Of a DNA stretch of 64,000 nt, positions 34,144 to 44,291 are shown in pieces. How positions within the stretch are numbered: the stretch's first letter is position 1; each line of letters starts with the position of its first letter. The notes beneath the pieces were generated by a model. The model was not told where the DNA came from and did no database searches. It saw only the letters and a program-made list of their open reading frames with translations. The DNA comes from Algibacter pacificus (lineage in GTDB: Bacteria; Bacteroidota; Bacteroidia; Flavobacteriales; Flavobacteriaceae), in contig NZ_VOGY01000007.1 in NCBI RefSeq assembly GCF_008033385.1, positions 124,001 through 188,000 on the forward strand. The letters are read 5' to 3'. A program made the position numbers and the translations under genes.

Positions 34144-35211
34144 ATGGGACACAATATAAAACCAGGTGTAGCTACAGGCCTAGAAGTACAAGCAATTTTT
34201 AATCACGCTAAAGCAAACGGATTCGCTTTACCTGCCGTAAACGTAATTGGATCGGATACCATTAACGGTGTTTTAGAAACAGCAGCCGAATTAAATGCGC
34301 CAGTAATAATCCAATTTTCTAATGGTGGTGCGCAATTTAATGCAGGTAAAGGCTTAAGCAACGACGGTCAAAAAGCAGCAATTGCTGGTGGTGTTGCAGG
34401 TGCAAAACACGTACACACTTTAGCCGAAGCTTACGGTGTTCCAGTAATTTTACATACCGATCACTGTGCTAAAAAATTATTACCTTGGATCGATGGTTTA
34501 TTAGACGCTAGTGAAGTGCACTTTAAAGAAACTGGAAAACCATTATTCAGTTCTCACATGATTGACCTTTCTGAAGAGCCAATTGAAGAAAACATCGCAA
34601 TTTGTAAAACATACCTAGAACGCATGTCTAAAATGGGCATGACACTAGAAATCGAATTAGGTATTACAGGTGGTGAAGAAGATGGTGTAGATAATTCAGA
34701 TGTTGATGATTCTAAATTATACACACAACCAGAAGAAGTTGCTTACGCTTATGAAGAATTAAGTAAAGTAAGCCCACAATTTACAATTGCAGCAGCTTTT
34801 GGAAATGTACACGGTGTTTACAAACCAGGAAACGTAAAATTAACACCGAAAATCTTAAAAAATTCTCAAGAATTTATCACTAAAAAATACGGTGTAGAAG
34901 AAAACCATATCGATTTCGTATTCCACGGTGGATCTGGTTCTACTGTAGAAGAAATTAGAGAAGGAATTAGCTACGGGGTTATCAAAATGAACATCGATAC
35001 CGATTTACAATATGCTTTTATGGAAGGTATTCGTAACTACATGGGAGACAAAGCGGAGTATTTAAAAGCTCAAATTGGAAACCCTGACGGATCTGATGCT
35101 CCAAACAAAAAATATTACGACCCAAGAGTTTGGTTACGCGAAGGTGAAAAAACCTTTGTTACCCGTTTAAAGAAAGCTTTTGAAGATTTAAACAACATAA
35201 ACACCCTATAA
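34144..35211 (+). CDS. fbaA: Class II fructose-bisphosphate aldolase
   Basis: 355 residues, E. coli FbaA type: zinc ligands in HTDHCAKK (about 110-113), the long insertion with GGEEDGVDNSDVD, and GNVHGVYKPG, DFVFHGGSGS and KMNIDTDLQYA. Cleaves fructose 1,6-bisphosphate in glycolysis and condenses trioses in gluconeogenesis. Followed by a strong terminator (35240). Confidence 0.96.
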   Translation: MGHNIKPGVATGLEVQAIFNHAKANGFALPAVNVIGSDTINGVLETAAELNAPVIIQFSNGGAQFNAGKGLSNDGQKAAIAGGVAGAKHVHTLAEAYGVPVILHTDHCAKKLLPWIDGLLDASEVHFKETGKPLFSSHMIDLSEEPIEENIAICKTYLERMSKMGMTLEIELGITGGEEDGVDNSDVDDSKLYTQPEEVAYAYEELSKVSPQFTIAAAFGNVHGVYKPGNVKLTPKILKNSQEFITKKYGVEENHIDFVFHGGSGSTVEEIREGISYGVIKMNIDTDLQYAFMEGIRNYMGDKAEYLKAQIGNPDGSDAPNKKYYDPRVWLREGEKTFVTRLKKAFEDLNNINTL

Positions 35212-35239
35212 ATTTAGGTCGTTTTAACACATATATAAT

Positions 35240-35268
35240 AAGGCTCTGCATCGCGCGGAGCCTTTTTT
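35240..35268 (+). terminator. Rho-independent terminator of fbaA
   Basis: AAGGCTC and GAGCCTT form a stem around 11 bases and run into a T stretch (35263-35268). Confidence 0.85.
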
Positions 35269-35325
35269 ACGCTTAATTAACTGTATTACAAACAATTAAA
35301 CTATAAAAACTAATAAAATGACTTT

Positions 35326-35454
35326 GGCGTTACCGCAAAATTAAAAAAAGGTTTAATTTTGCGGTCAGGCTTTCCGCTGTATCTTTTTTGTTTTACTTAA
35401 AATGGCTTACCATTTCAAATAAAACAAAAAAGGATGCCGCATCAATCCTTAACG
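35326..35454 (+). repeat. Dispersed two-hairpin intergenic repeat (copy B)
   Basis: GGCGTTACC start, perfect stem CGCAAAATTAAA / TTTAATTTTGCG, GTCAGGCTTT, a second stem with TTTTTTGTTTTA / TAAAACAAAAAA and CAATCCTTAACGC end. It is on the plus strand between fbaA and accD, about 50 bases before accD. Confidence 0.72.
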
Positions 35455-35503
35455 CAGTTAACGGCTTAATATTAAAGCTTTAAACTTTAAAACACACATT
35501 ACT

Positions 35504-36361
35504 ATGTCTTGGTTTAAAAGAAAAACAAAAGGTATTACTACAACTACGGAAGAAAAAAAAGACACACCCAAAGGGCTGTGGTATAAATCTCCAACAGGTA
35601 AAGTTGTTGATGCCGAAGAATTAGAAAAAAACTTTTACGTAAGCCCAGAAGACGGCTACCACGTAAGAATAGGAAGTAAAGAATATTTCGAAATCCTTTT
35701 CGACGATAATACATTTAAAGAATTAGATAAAAATCTAGATTCTAAAGATCCCTTAAAATTCGAAGACACTAAAAAATATCCAGCGCGTTTAAAAGCCGCA
35801 CAAGAAAAAACAAACCTAAAAGATGCCGTACGCTGCGCCGTAGGAAAATCTAAAGGAAAAGACCTTGTAATAGCTTGTATGGATTTCGCTTTTATTGGTG
35901 GATCTATGGGTAGTGTTGTTGGAGAAAAAATTGCACGCGCTGCCGATTATTCTTTAAAAAACAACCTACCATTAATGGTCATCTCAAAATCTGGAGGAGC
36001 AAGAATGATGGAAGCGGCATTATCTTTAATGCAATTAGCTAAAACATCAGTAAAACTAGCTCAATTAGCCGATGCTGGTATTCCATACATCTCGCTTTGT
36101 ACAGACCCTACAACAGGAGGCACAACCGCATCCTTCGCTATGCTAGGCGATATCAATATTAGTGAACCAGGCGCCTTAATTGGCTTCGCAGGGCCTAGAA
36201 TTGTACGCGATACTACTGGAAAAGAATTACCAGAAGGTTTTCAAACCGCAGAATTTTTATTAGAACACGGTTTCTTAGATTTTATTACCCTAAGAAAAGA
36301 TTTAAAAAGCAAAGTAAATCAATACATCGATTTAATTACAAATCAACCGTTGAGAGCTTAA
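35504..36361 (+). CDS. accD: Acetyl-CoA carboxylase carboxyltransferase subunit beta
   Basis: 285 residues, catalytic crotonase-type domain with [32 protein letters not shown] and [15 protein letters not shown]. It forms the carboxyltransferase with AccA, which is not in this window. The usual N-terminal four-Cys zinc finger is absent: the matching region [18 protein letters not shown] has no Cys. Full length otherwise. Confidence 0.95.
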   Translation: MSWFKRKTKGITTTTEEKKDTPKGLWYKSPTGKVVDAEELEKNFYVSPEDGYHVRIGSKEYFEILFDDNTFKELDKNLDSKDPLKFEDTKKYPARLKAAQEKTNLKDAVRCAVGKSKGKDLVIACMDFAFIGGSMGSVVGEKIARAADYSLKNNLPLMVISKSGGARMMEAALSLMQLAKTSVKLAQLADAGIPYISLCTDPTTGGTTASFAMLGDINISEPGALIGFAGPRIVRDTTGKELPEGFQTAEFLLEHGFLDFITLRKDLKSKVNQYIDLITNQPLRA

Positions 36362-36433
36362 AAACACGTAACAAAGGAAATTCAAAATTTCTAATAGAAC
36401 AATTTATTCTTCATTAGAAAAAAATTAAAATAT

Positions 36434-36469
36434 AAAAAAAGCGTTTCAAGATTTTGAAACGCTTTTTTT
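36434..36469. terminator. Bidirectional terminator between accD and sucB
   Basis: A-run, GCGTTTCAA, short loop, TTGAAACGC, T-run. It serves both converging genes. Confidence 0.88.
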
Positions 36470-36491
36470 ATCACTTATAACTTCGAAATTA

Positions 36492-37697
36492 CTAAAGCTC
36501 TAATGCTTTTTTAACATCGTTATCCATTAATAATTCTATTGGGTTTTCTAAAGCTTCTTTTACAGCAACCAAGAATCCTACACTTTCCTTACCATCAATA
36601 ATTCTATGGTCGTAAGATAAGGCCACATACATTATTGGACGAATAACCACCTGCCCATCTACAGCAATAGGACGCTCAACAATGTTGTGCATACCTAAAA
36701 TACCACTTTGTGGTGGATTAATAATTGGTGTAGATAACATACTTCCAAAAACACCTCCATTAGTGATCGTAAAGGTTCCTCCGGTCATTTCATCAACTGT
36801 AATTTGCCCGTCTCTTGCACGAAGTGCTAAACGTTTTACTTCAGATTCCACGCCTCTAAACGATAAGTTTTCGGCATTTCTAATAACTGGAACCATCAAT
36901 CCTTTTGGACCTGAAACGGCAATACTAATATCGCAAAAATCGTATGATAACATTTCTTTACCATCCATCATAGAATTCACTGCTGGATACATTTTTAACG
37001 CTCTAACCACCGCTAAAGTAAAGAAACTCATAAACCCTAAACCAACGCCATGTTTGGCTTTAAAGGTTTCTTTGTATTCTGATCGTAATGCAAAAATAGG
37101 CGACATATCAACTTCGTTAAACGTCGTTAACATAGCCGTTGTATTTTTCACCTCAACTAAGCGTTCGGCTACTTTTCTACGCAACATAGACATTTTACTT
37201 CTAGAAGTACCACGGCTACCACCTGTTGGGGTTCCCATAGAAGGCACTGCTTTTACAGCATCCTCTTTAGTGATACGTCCTGCTTTCCCTGTACCGGTAA
37301 TCGAGGCTGCATCAATGCCCTTTTCAGCCAAAACTTTTTTAGCTGCTGGACTTGCAGAACCTGTAGCATAGGTTTTAGTTTCCGCCGCTTTTGGAGCTTC
37401 CACTTTTGGTGTTTCTACCTTAGCTTCTGCTTTTGGTGCTTCACCACCTGCTGGTTTTTCTGCGCTTGTATCAATTAAACAAACTACAGCTCCAACTTCT
37501 ACAGCATCACCTTCTTCCGCTTTAAGTGTAATAGTCCCACTCACTTCCGCTGGTAATTCTAAGGTTGCTTTATCACTATCAACTTCTGCAATAGCTTGGT
37601 CTTTTTCAACGTAATCGCCGTCTTCAACTAACCAAGTCGCTATTTCTACTTCTGTAATAGATTCGCCTGGTGAAGGCACTTTCATTTCTAAAATCAT
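36492..37697 (-). CDS. sucB: Dihydrolipoyllysine succinyltransferase, E2 of 2-oxoglutarate dehydrogenase
   Basis: 401 residues: lipoyl domain with the attachment Lys in [11 protein letters not shown] (about 43), an Ala/Pro/Lys-rich linker, a peripheral subunit-binding domain ([14 protein letters not shown]), and the catalytic core ending in [16 protein letters not shown] (His and Asp active site). Part of the citric acid cycle; 38 bases downstream of sucA, so one operon. Confidence 0.95.
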   Translation of the reverse strand: MILEMKVPSPGESITEVEIATWLVEDGDYVEKDQAIAEVDSDKATLELPAEVSGTITLKAEEGDAVEVGAVVCLIDTSAEKPAGGEAPKAEAKVETPKVEAPKAAETKTYATGSASPAAKKVLAEKGIDAASITGTGKAGRITKEDAVKAVPSMGTPTGGSRGTSRSKMSMLRRKVAERLVEVKNTTAMLTTFNEVDMSPIFALRSEYKETFKAKHGVGLGFMSFFTLAVVRALKMYPAVNSMMDGKEMLSYDFCDISIAVSGPKGLMVPVIRNAENLSFRGVESEVKRLALRARDGQITVDEMTGGTFTITNGGVFGSMLSTPIINPPQSGILGMHNIVERPIAVDGQVVIRPIMYVALSYDHRIIDGKESVGFLVAVKEALENPIELLMDNDVKKALEL

Positions 37698-37735
37698 TTT
37701 TTATAATTTTAATGGTATATGAATTTTATTTTTTT

Positions 37736-40474
37736 TTAATTTCCAAAAACTTCGTCAATAACACGACGTTGTCTTCGTTTATCTCTAGTACTAGATCCTG
37801 GCGCTGGTACAGAATTAAAAGGACGCGATGCTACTTCTAGCTTCACTAAATCCATGCGCTGTGCCATGTGCATCCAAGCTCCCATATTTTTTGGTTCTTC
37901 TTGAGCCCAAACATAGGTTTCTACATTTGAATATCTATCTATAACGCTTTGTATTTTTTCTAAATGTAGTGGAAATAATTGCTCTATTCTTACTAGTGCA
38001 ATATCTTCTCGTCCAAGTTCTTCACGTTCCGCCAATAAATCGTAATAAAATTTACCTGTACAGAACACTAATTTCTTAACGTTTGTTGGGTTAATGGTAT
38101 CATCGATAACTTCTTCAAACTGACCATTTGCTAAATCTTTAATACTAGACACCGCTTTTGGATGACGCAATAAACTTTTAGGCGTGAAAACAATTAAAGG
38201 TTTTCTATAATTACGTTTCATTTGGCGACGTAACAAGTGGAACATATTTCCAGGTGTGGTACAATCGGCAACCGTCATATTATCCTCTCCACATAATTGT
38301 AAGTAACGTTCTATTCTTGCCGATGAATGCTCCGAGCCTTGCCCTTCATAGCCATGTGGTAATAATACAACAATACCATTTTGAGATTTCCATTTATCTT
38401 CCGCAGCCGATAAATATTGATCGAATATAATTTGAGCACCGTTACTAAAATCACCAAACTGAGCTTCCCATATAGTTAATGTATTCGGATTTGCCATCGC
38501 ATAACCATAATCGAACCCTAACACACCATATTCTGATAAAAAGGAATTATAAATATCCATTTTACCTTTATTTTCTGGGTTGGTATTTAAAAGATTAATA
38601 CGTTCTTCTGAAATTTCGTCGCGTAAAATAGCATGACGGTGACTAAATGTACCACGTTCTACATCTTGTCCAGAGATACGTACATTAAAACCTTCTTCAA
38701 GTAAACTTCCATAAGCTAAGGTTTCTGCCATACCCCAATCTAAGGTATCGGTTTCAAAAACCATTTTAGCACGTCCAGCAAGAATACGTTCTGCTTTACG
38801 CAAAAACTTAACACCTTCTGGTACTGTAGAAACCACTCTAGAAATCCCTTCTAAACGCTCCTTAGAATAGGTTGTATCTTCTGGTTTTAACATAGATTCT
38901 ATTCCCTGACGTTCAAAACTATCCCAACGTTCTTGCATAAATTCGCGAACTACCGAAGATTTTGATTCTTTAGCTTTTGCGTATTCTCCTTCTAATGTTC
39001 CTTTAAAATCTGAAATAATTTTATCAACATACGCTTGATCAATCGTTTTTTCAGCGATTAATTTATCGGCATAAATTTTAAATGGGTTAGCATGTTTCGA
39101 AATTTGTTTATATAACTTAGGCTGGGTAAATCGAGGTTCATCACCTTCATTATGGCCATATTTTCTATAACCTAATAAATCGATATACACATCTTTTTTA
39201 TAACGCATTCTGTATTCTAATGCCATTTCCACAGCGTGAACAACCGCTTCTGCATCATCAGCATTTACGTGTAAAACAGGCGATAAGGTTACTTTTGCAA
39301 CATCTGTACAATAAGTACTAGATCTCGCGTCTAAATAATTGGTTGTAAAACCAATTTGATTGTTTACCACAATATGTACCGTTCCACCAGTTTTATAACC
39401 AGCCAATTTACTCATTTGTCCCACTTCATAAACAACACCTTGACCAGCTATGGCGGCATCTCCATGTACAATTATTGGTAAAATTTTAGAATCATCACCA
39501 TTATAGTCACTATCAATTTTTGCACGAGTAATCCCTTCGGCTACTGGCCCAACAGTTTCTAAATGCGATGGATTTGGCACCAAATTCATCTTGATATTTT
39601 TACCATTTTGGTATGTTTTATCAAGGGTTAAACCAAGGTGGTATTTTACATCACCATCGATATCCATATCTTCAAAATCCTTTCCATCAAACTCACTAAA
39701 AAGTTCGTGTAAAGGTTTTCTAAAAATATTAACCAAAGTACTTAAACGTCCACGGTGTGCCATACCTAAAACACATTCTTTAACACCGTATTTTTCTACA
39801 GCATAAAAAAGCGCATTACTTAAGGCAGGGATTAAAGATTCTCCTCCTTCTAAAGAAAAACGTTTTTGCCCAACATATTTAGTTTGTAAAAAGTTTTCGA
39901 AAGTAACCGCTTGGTTAAGCTTTGAAAGAATATACTTTTTAGTCTCTGTAGAAAAATTAGGTTGATTATCGTTAACATTAAGCTGACTTTGCCACCAACC
40001 AATCACCTCGGGGTTACGTAAGTACATGTACTCTACACCTATAGAGCTACAATAGGTTTTATTGAGGTGAACAATAATTTCACGAAGTGTTTTTGTTCCA
40101 ATACCAAGAATTTCTCCGGCAGTAAAAACGGTATCTAAATCGTTTGCGCTAAGTCCGAAATTTTCGATATCCAAAGTTGGTTCATAAGTACGACGATTAC
40201 GCACAGGATTTGTTTTTGTAAACAAATGTCCACGCATTCTATAGCCATCGATAAGCCTTACTACTTGAAATTCTTTTTGAACTTGTTCTGGTATTTGTGC
40301 AGAAACGTTTTCTACGGTTTCTGCTTCAAATTCGCTGTTTTCACTACCAAAATCATATCCTTGAAAAAAAGCTCTCCAACTCGGTTCTACCGAATCTGGG
40401 CTTTGTAAATATTGATCGTATAAGTCAGCAAAATATGCTGTGTGTGCTGCATTTAAAAATGAAAATTTATCCAT
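37736..40474 (-). CDS. sucA: 2-oxoglutarate dehydrogenase E1 component
   Basis: 912 residues with the thiamine-diphosphate E1 pattern: MAHRGRLSTLVNIFRKP, HGDAAIAGQGVVYEVGQMS and NNQIGFTTN in the first half, and FGDFSNGAQIIFDQYL and PHGYEGQGSEHSSARIERYL in the second. Decarboxylates 2-oxoglutarate and passes the succinyl group to SucB. Full length; divergent from the barrel protein at 40631. Confidence 0.96.
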   Translation of the reverse strand: MDKFSFLNAAHTAYFADLYDQYLQSPDSVEPSWRAFFQGYDFGSENSEFEAETVENVSAQIPEQVQKEFQVVRLIDGYRMRGHLFTKTNPVRNRRTYEPTLDIENFGLSANDLDTVFTAGEILGIGTKTLREIIVHLNKTYCSSIGVEYMYLRNPEVIGWWQSQLNVNDNQPNFSTETKKYILSKLNQAVTFENFLQTKYVGQKRFSLEGGESLIPALSNALFYAVEKYGVKECVLGMAHRGRLSTLVNIFRKPLHELFSEFDGKDFEDMDIDGDVKYHLGLTLDKTYQNGKNIKMNLVPNPSHLETVGPVAEGITRAKIDSDYNGDDSKILPIIVHGDAAIAGQGVVYEVGQMSKLAGYKTGGTVHIVVNNQIGFTTNYLDARSSTYCTDVAKVTLSPVLHVNADDAEAVVHAVEMALEYRMRYKKDVYIDLLGYRKYGHNEGDEPRFTQPKLYKQISKHANPFKIYADKLIAEKTIDQAYVDKIISDFKGTLEGEYAKAKESKSSVVREFMQERWDSFERQGIESMLKPEDTTYSKERLEGISRVVSTVPEGVKFLRKAERILAGRAKMVFETDTLDWGMAETLAYGSLLEEGFNVRISGQDVERGTFSHRHAILRDEISEERINLLNTNPENKGKMDIYNSFLSEYGVLGFDYGYAMANPNTLTIWEAQFGDFSNGAQIIFDQYLSAAEDKWKSQNGIVVLLPHGYEGQGSEHSSARIERYLQLCGEDNMTVADCTTPGNMFHLLRRQMKRNYRKPLIVFTPKSLLRHPKAVSSIKDLANGQFEEVIDDTINPTNVKKLVFCTGKFYYDLLAEREELGREDIALVRIEQLFPLHLEKIQSVIDRYSNVETYVWAQEEPKNMGAWMHMAQRMDLVKLEVASRPFNSVPAPGSSTRDKRRQRRVIDEVFGN

Positions 40475-40630
40475 TGCTATTTTTAATCCCTTGTAGGTTA
40501 GTCAAAATATTTTTCAAAAATACAACTTTTAGTAAAATTAGAGGTTTCTTTAACTATATTTATGCAAATATTGTTCATTTAGCGAATACACCAGTAATTA
40601 CTGTTAAATTCTTAATCTTTTCTAATTCCT

Positions 40631-41161
40631 ATGAAACTTTTTTTCTCAATTAACAAAGGCTTTCTTGTTTTTTCAATCTTTTTTATTGTTCTGGTTAACC
40701 AATCCAATTCTCAAAATTTTAAAAGTGATTTTTGGAACCATGTAAAATACGGTGGTGGTATTGGCTTAAATTTTGGCGATGGCTTTTTTAGTGGCACTTT
40801 AGCTCCAAATGCGGTTTATGAATTTAACAATTCATTTTCTTTAGGATTAGGAATAAACGGCACCTATAATAGTCAGAAAAACGCTTATAAATCCACTATT
40901 TTGGGTGGTAGTCTCATTGGATACTACAATCCATTAAGGGAAATTCAACTTTCTGCAGAATTTGAACAACTTAATGTAAACCGTAAGTATAATGTAAATT
41001 TAAATATCCCAAATGATAACTACTGGATTCCCGCTTTATATTTTGGAGCCGGTTACAGAAATGGCAACGTTACTTTTGGTATTCGTTACGATGTATTATA
41101 CGACCAAGATAAAAGCATATACTCCGAAGCTTGGGCGCCATTTGTTCGGTTTTATTTCTAA
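40631..41161 (+). CDS. Outer-membrane beta-barrel protein of unknown function
   Basis: 176 residues: signal peptide (LVFSIFFIVLVNQSNSQ) and an eight-strand-like barrel (GGGIGLNFGDGFFSG; YEFNNSFSLGLGINGTY; YFGAGYRNGNVTFGIRYDVL) ending WAPFVRFYF with an aromatic end residue. Often found next to sucA in flavobacteria and sometimes misnamed as alpha-ketoglutarate decarboxylase because of this position. Function not known. Confidence 0.78.
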   Translation: MKLFFSINKGFLVFSIFFIVLVNQSNSQNFKSDFWNHVKYGGGIGLNFGDGFFSGTLAPNAVYEFNNSFSLGLGINGTYNSQKNAYKSTILGGSLIGYYNPLREIQLSAEFEQLNVNRKYNVNLNIPNDNYWIPALYFGAGYRNGNVTFGIRYDVLYDQDKSIYSEAWAPFVRFYF

Positions 41162-41250
41162 ATACCTACCCAAAACAAAAATTAATCTTTAAACCTGACT
41201 TTTGTCATATTCTATGATTGGCTTTGTTATTAATTTCGCTTCAACTAATT

Positions 41251-41266
41251 AAGACAAAATTGTCTT
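41251..41266 (+). promoter_or_regulatory. Palindrome upstream of nirK
   Basis: AAGACAAAATTGTCTT: 7-base arms around AA, 39 bases before the ATG. Possible operator for a nitrogen-oxide or redox regulator. Confidence 0.4.
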
Positions 41267-41305
41267 TTTTAAAAAACTATTTTAAATAACTAAAAACCAA
41301 CACTA

Positions 41306-42754
41306 ATGAAACAATCACATTTATTATTTGGCTTCACCTTATTAAGCGGATTATTACTAAATTCTTGTTTTGATTCTAAAGAAAAAGAATACCAAAGCAC
41401 AGCTGATATTCCTGTAAGTAGAGAAATGATAGCGGAATTAACATCGCCCCCGCACGTCCCCACTCCTGTTGGCCGACGAAAAGCCAAAAAACTAATTGTA
41501 GAAATGGAAATTCTTGAGAAAGAAGGCGAAATGACCGATGGCGTAAAATACATGTACTGGACCTTTGGCGGTACCGTTCCGGGAAGTTTTATAAGAACTC
41601 GTGTTGGAGACGAAGTAGAATTTCATTTGCAAAATCACCCAGATAATAAGTTACCTCACAATATAGACATGCACGCCGTTACTGGACCAGGTGGTGGAGC
41701 CGAATCCTCCTTTGTAGCACCAGGACATGAAAAAACCTTTAGTTTTAAAACATTAAATCCTGGCTTATTTGTTTACCACTGTGCAACTGCTCCTGTGGGC
41801 ATGCATATTGCCAATGGTATGTACGGCTTAATTTTGGTTGAACCCGAAGGCGGACTACCTCCTGTAGATAAAGAATACTACATTATGCAAGGCGATTTCT
41901 ATACCAAAGGTGCTAATGGCGAACGTGGTTTACAACCCTTCGATATGCAGAAAGCCGTTGATGAAAATGCCGATTACGTCGTATTTAACGGCAAAGTAGG
42001 CGCACTTACTGGCGACAACGCTTTAACCGCAAAAGTAGGTGAAACCATTAGATTGTTTGTTGGTAACGGTGGCCCTGGTTTGGTATCTTCTTTTCACGTT
42101 ATTGGAGAAATATTCGACAAAGTACATGTTGAAGGAGGCGACCTAATTAACGAAAACGTACAAACCACATTAATTCCTGCTGGCGGCGCCGCCATGATGG
42201 AGTTTAAAGTGGATGTTTCTGGCACTTTTATTTTGGTCGATCACTCTATTTTTAGAGCCTTTAATAAAGGAGCTTTAGGCATGCTGAAAGTAGAAGGTGA
42301 AGAAAACAAAACACTTTATTCTGGTGAAATTCGTGATGATATTTACTTACCAGAAGGCCCTGGAATACAAAATATGCCAACAACCGATGAAATTGTAGCT
42401 TCGGAAATTCCGGCAAAATCTTTTGAAGAACAAATGGAATTTGGAAAACAAACCTATATGCAAACCTGCTTTGCTTGTCACCAAGCCGAAGGACAAGGTA
42501 TTCCAAACGCCTTTCCGCCTTTAGCTAAATCCGATTATTTAAATGCCGATGTCGATCGTGCCATAGGCATTGTGCTTCATGGTAAAACGGGTGAAATAAC
42601 CGTTAATGGCAACAAATACAATAGTGTCATGACCAGACAAATGCTTTCTCCAGATGAAATTGCAAACGTATTAACCTATGTTTATAACAGCTGGGGCAAC
42701 TCTAAAAAAGTCGTTACAAAAACCATGGTAGAAAAAGTAAAAAACAGTAAATAA
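41306..42754 (+). CDS. nirK: Copper-containing nitrite reductase NirK with fused C-terminal cytochrome c
   Basis: 482 residues. Lipobox (LLNSC, Cys21), two cupredoxin domains: type 1 copper His118, Cys159, His167, Met172; catalytic Asp121; type 2 copper His123 and His158 with the third His supplied by the second domain. A cytochrome c domain with TCFACHQ follows at about 390-470. Reduces nitrite to nitric oxide in the periplasm; the fused haem domain may deliver electrons. Followed by nirV-like and SCO-like genes. Confidence 0.93.
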   Translation: MKQSHLLFGFTLLSGLLLNSCFDSKEKEYQSTADIPVSREMIAELTSPPHVPTPVGRRKAKKLIVEMEILEKEGEMTDGVKYMYWTFGGTVPGSFIRTRVGDEVEFHLQNHPDNKLPHNIDMHAVTGPGGGAESSFVAPGHEKTFSFKTLNPGLFVYHCATAPVGMHIANGMYGLILVEPEGGLPPVDKEYYIMQGDFYTKGANGERGLQPFDMQKAVDENADYVVFNGKVGALTGDNALTAKVGETIRLFVGNGGPGLVSSFHVIGEIFDKVHVEGGDLINENVQTTLIPAGGAAMMEFKVDVSGTFILVDHSIFRAFNKGALGMLKVEGEENKTLYSGEIRDDIYLPEGPGIQNMPTTDEIVASEIPAKSFEEQMEFGKQTYMQTCFACHQAEGQGIPNAFPPLAKSDYLNADVDRAIGIVLHGKTGEITVNGNKYNSVMTRQMLSPDEIANVLTYVYNSWGNSKKVVTKTMVEKVKNSK

Positions 42755-42765
42755 TTAATAGTATT

Positions 42766-43539
42766 ATGAAAAACCTAGCCTTTAGATTATTGTTTGTTTT
42801 GTTGGTTATCCAAACATGTGCTTTTAGCCAATCTAAAGGTATGGTTTATATTGAGGGTAGCAGATACATTCCATTATATGGGAGAGATTCTACGGTGGTT
42901 GAAGTTAAAGATTTTGAAATAGATGTTTACCCAGTTACCAATGGAGAATATGAGAAGTTTGTTTTGGAACACCCAAAATGGCAAAAATCTAAAATTCTAA
43001 AATTATTTTCAGATAAAAGTTATTTAGCCAATTGGAAATCGGACATAGAACTCAAAGATTCCGAAAACCCAAATAGCCCCGTAACTTATATATCGTGGTA
43101 CGCCGCAAAAGCTTATTGCGAATGCCAAGACAAACGCTTACCCACTATAGACGAATGGGAATACGTGGCCATGGCAGACGAAACCACTAAAGACGCTCGC
43201 GTAAAACCAGAATTCAATAAACAAATACTCTCTTGGTATGAAGCGCCGCACTCTAACGAAAACACTATTGGTTTACACCCTAAAAACGTATGGGGCGTTT
43301 ACGACCTACACGGCTTAGTTTGGGAATGGACTTTAGACTTTAATTCGGTTTTAATTACAGGAGAATCTAGAAAAGACGTTGATAAAGATTCTAATTTATT
43401 CTGCGGAAGTGCGGCATTAAACGCTACCGATTTAATGAACTATGCCGCCTTTATGCGTTACGCTATTCGCGGAAGTTTAAAAGCAAAATATTCAATGAAA
43501 AACTTAGGGTTTCGTTGTGTGAAACCTATTAAAAAATAA
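42766..43539 (+). CDS. nirV: NirV-like formylglycine-generating-enzyme family (SUMF1) protein
   Basis: 257 residues: signal peptide (LLFVLLVIQTCAFSQ) and an FGE-sulfatase domain with MVYIEGSRYIPLYG, DEWEYVAMADETT, VWEWTLDFN and NLGFRCVKPIK. The catalytic Cys pair of real formylglycine enzymes is not clear here, so activity is doubtful. NirV proteins sit beside nirK and are thought to help copper site maturation. 11 bases downstream of nirK. Confidence 0.82.
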   Translation: MKNLAFRLLFVLLVIQTCAFSQSKGMVYIEGSRYIPLYGRDSTVVEVKDFEIDVYPVTNGEYEKFVLEHPKWQKSKILKLFSDKSYLANWKSDIELKDSENPNSPVTYISWYAAKAYCECQDKRLPTIDEWEYVAMADETTKDARVKPEFNKQILSWYEAPHSNENTIGLHPKNVWGVYDLHGLVWEWTLDFNSVLITGESRKDVDKDSNLFCGSAALNATDLMNYAAFMRYAIRGSLKAKYSMKNLGFRCVKPIKK

Positions 43540-43544
43540 TTATT

Positions 43545-44261
43545 ATGAAACCACTTAAATATATCCTCATCCTTTTTGCTACAGGTTTACTATTCCAAAA
43601 CTGTCATTCTGATAAAAAGAAAAACACTGAAATGGCACAAGTTTATAAGTGTCCAATGACCTGTGAAGATGATAAAACATACAGTGCTCCAGGAAACTGT
43701 AATATCTGCAAAATGGACTTAGTAGCTATTGATGAAACTCCAAAAACACAGGTAAATGACGATAACATTTCCGAGGAATCGATATTCAATTTAACTTCAA
43801 ACTGGCACACCGAAGAAAATAAAACCATTCAATTAAAAGAACTCAAAGGAAAGACTTTGGTGATGGTTATGATTTATACCTCCTGCAAAGCCGCCTGCCC
43901 TAGGTTAGTTGCCGATATGCGTAATATTGAAGCCCAACTTCCTGATGATAAAATAAAAGATCTACAATTTGTTTTAATCAGTATCGACCCGACAACAGAC
44001 ACGCCAGAACGCTTAAAATCTTTTGCTATAGAAAATATGATGGATGGCGAACAATGGATGTTTCTCCAAGGGACAGAAAGTGGTGTACGCGAATTCGCCA
44101 ATGTACTCTCTGTAAAATACAAAGAAATTTCACCAATAGATTTTTCACATTCAAACATTATAAGCGTGTTTAATCCCGCAGGCGAATTAATTCATCAACA
44201 AGAAGGTTTAGGGGTGGATAATAAAGAAACCATTGCAAGCATATTAAAAACTGTTGAATAA
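43545..44261 (+). CDS. SCO1/SenC-type copper chaperone with N-terminal heavy-metal-binding motif
   Basis: 238 residues: lipoprotein signal (LLFQNCHSD), a short metal-binding domain (YKCPMTCEDDKTYSAPGNC, then CKMDL), and a thioredoxin-like SCO domain with the CKAACP copper motif and a later His in DFSHSN. Delivers copper to a periplasmic enzyme, most simply NirK or the oxidase-like protein. Third gene of the nirK operon (5-base gap). Confidence 0.88.
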   Translation: MKPLKYILILFATGLLFQNCHSDKKKNTEMAQVYKCPMTCEDDKTYSAPGNCNICKMDLVAIDETPKTQVNDDNISEESIFNLTSNWHTEENKTIQLKELKGKTLVMVMIYTSCKAACPRLVADMRNIEAQLPDDKIKDLQFVLISIDPTTDTPERLKSFAIENMMDGEQWMFLQGTESGVREFANVLSVKYKEISPIDFSHSNIISVFNPAGELIHQQEGLGVDNKETIASILKTVE

Positions 44262-44291
44262 AAAGGACGCAACTTTTCAGATAAAACTAAA

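Noticed and set aside
41206-41218. TCATATTCTATGA as a regulator box upstream of nirK
   Set aside because: Only 5-base arms, expected by chance in AT-rich DNA.
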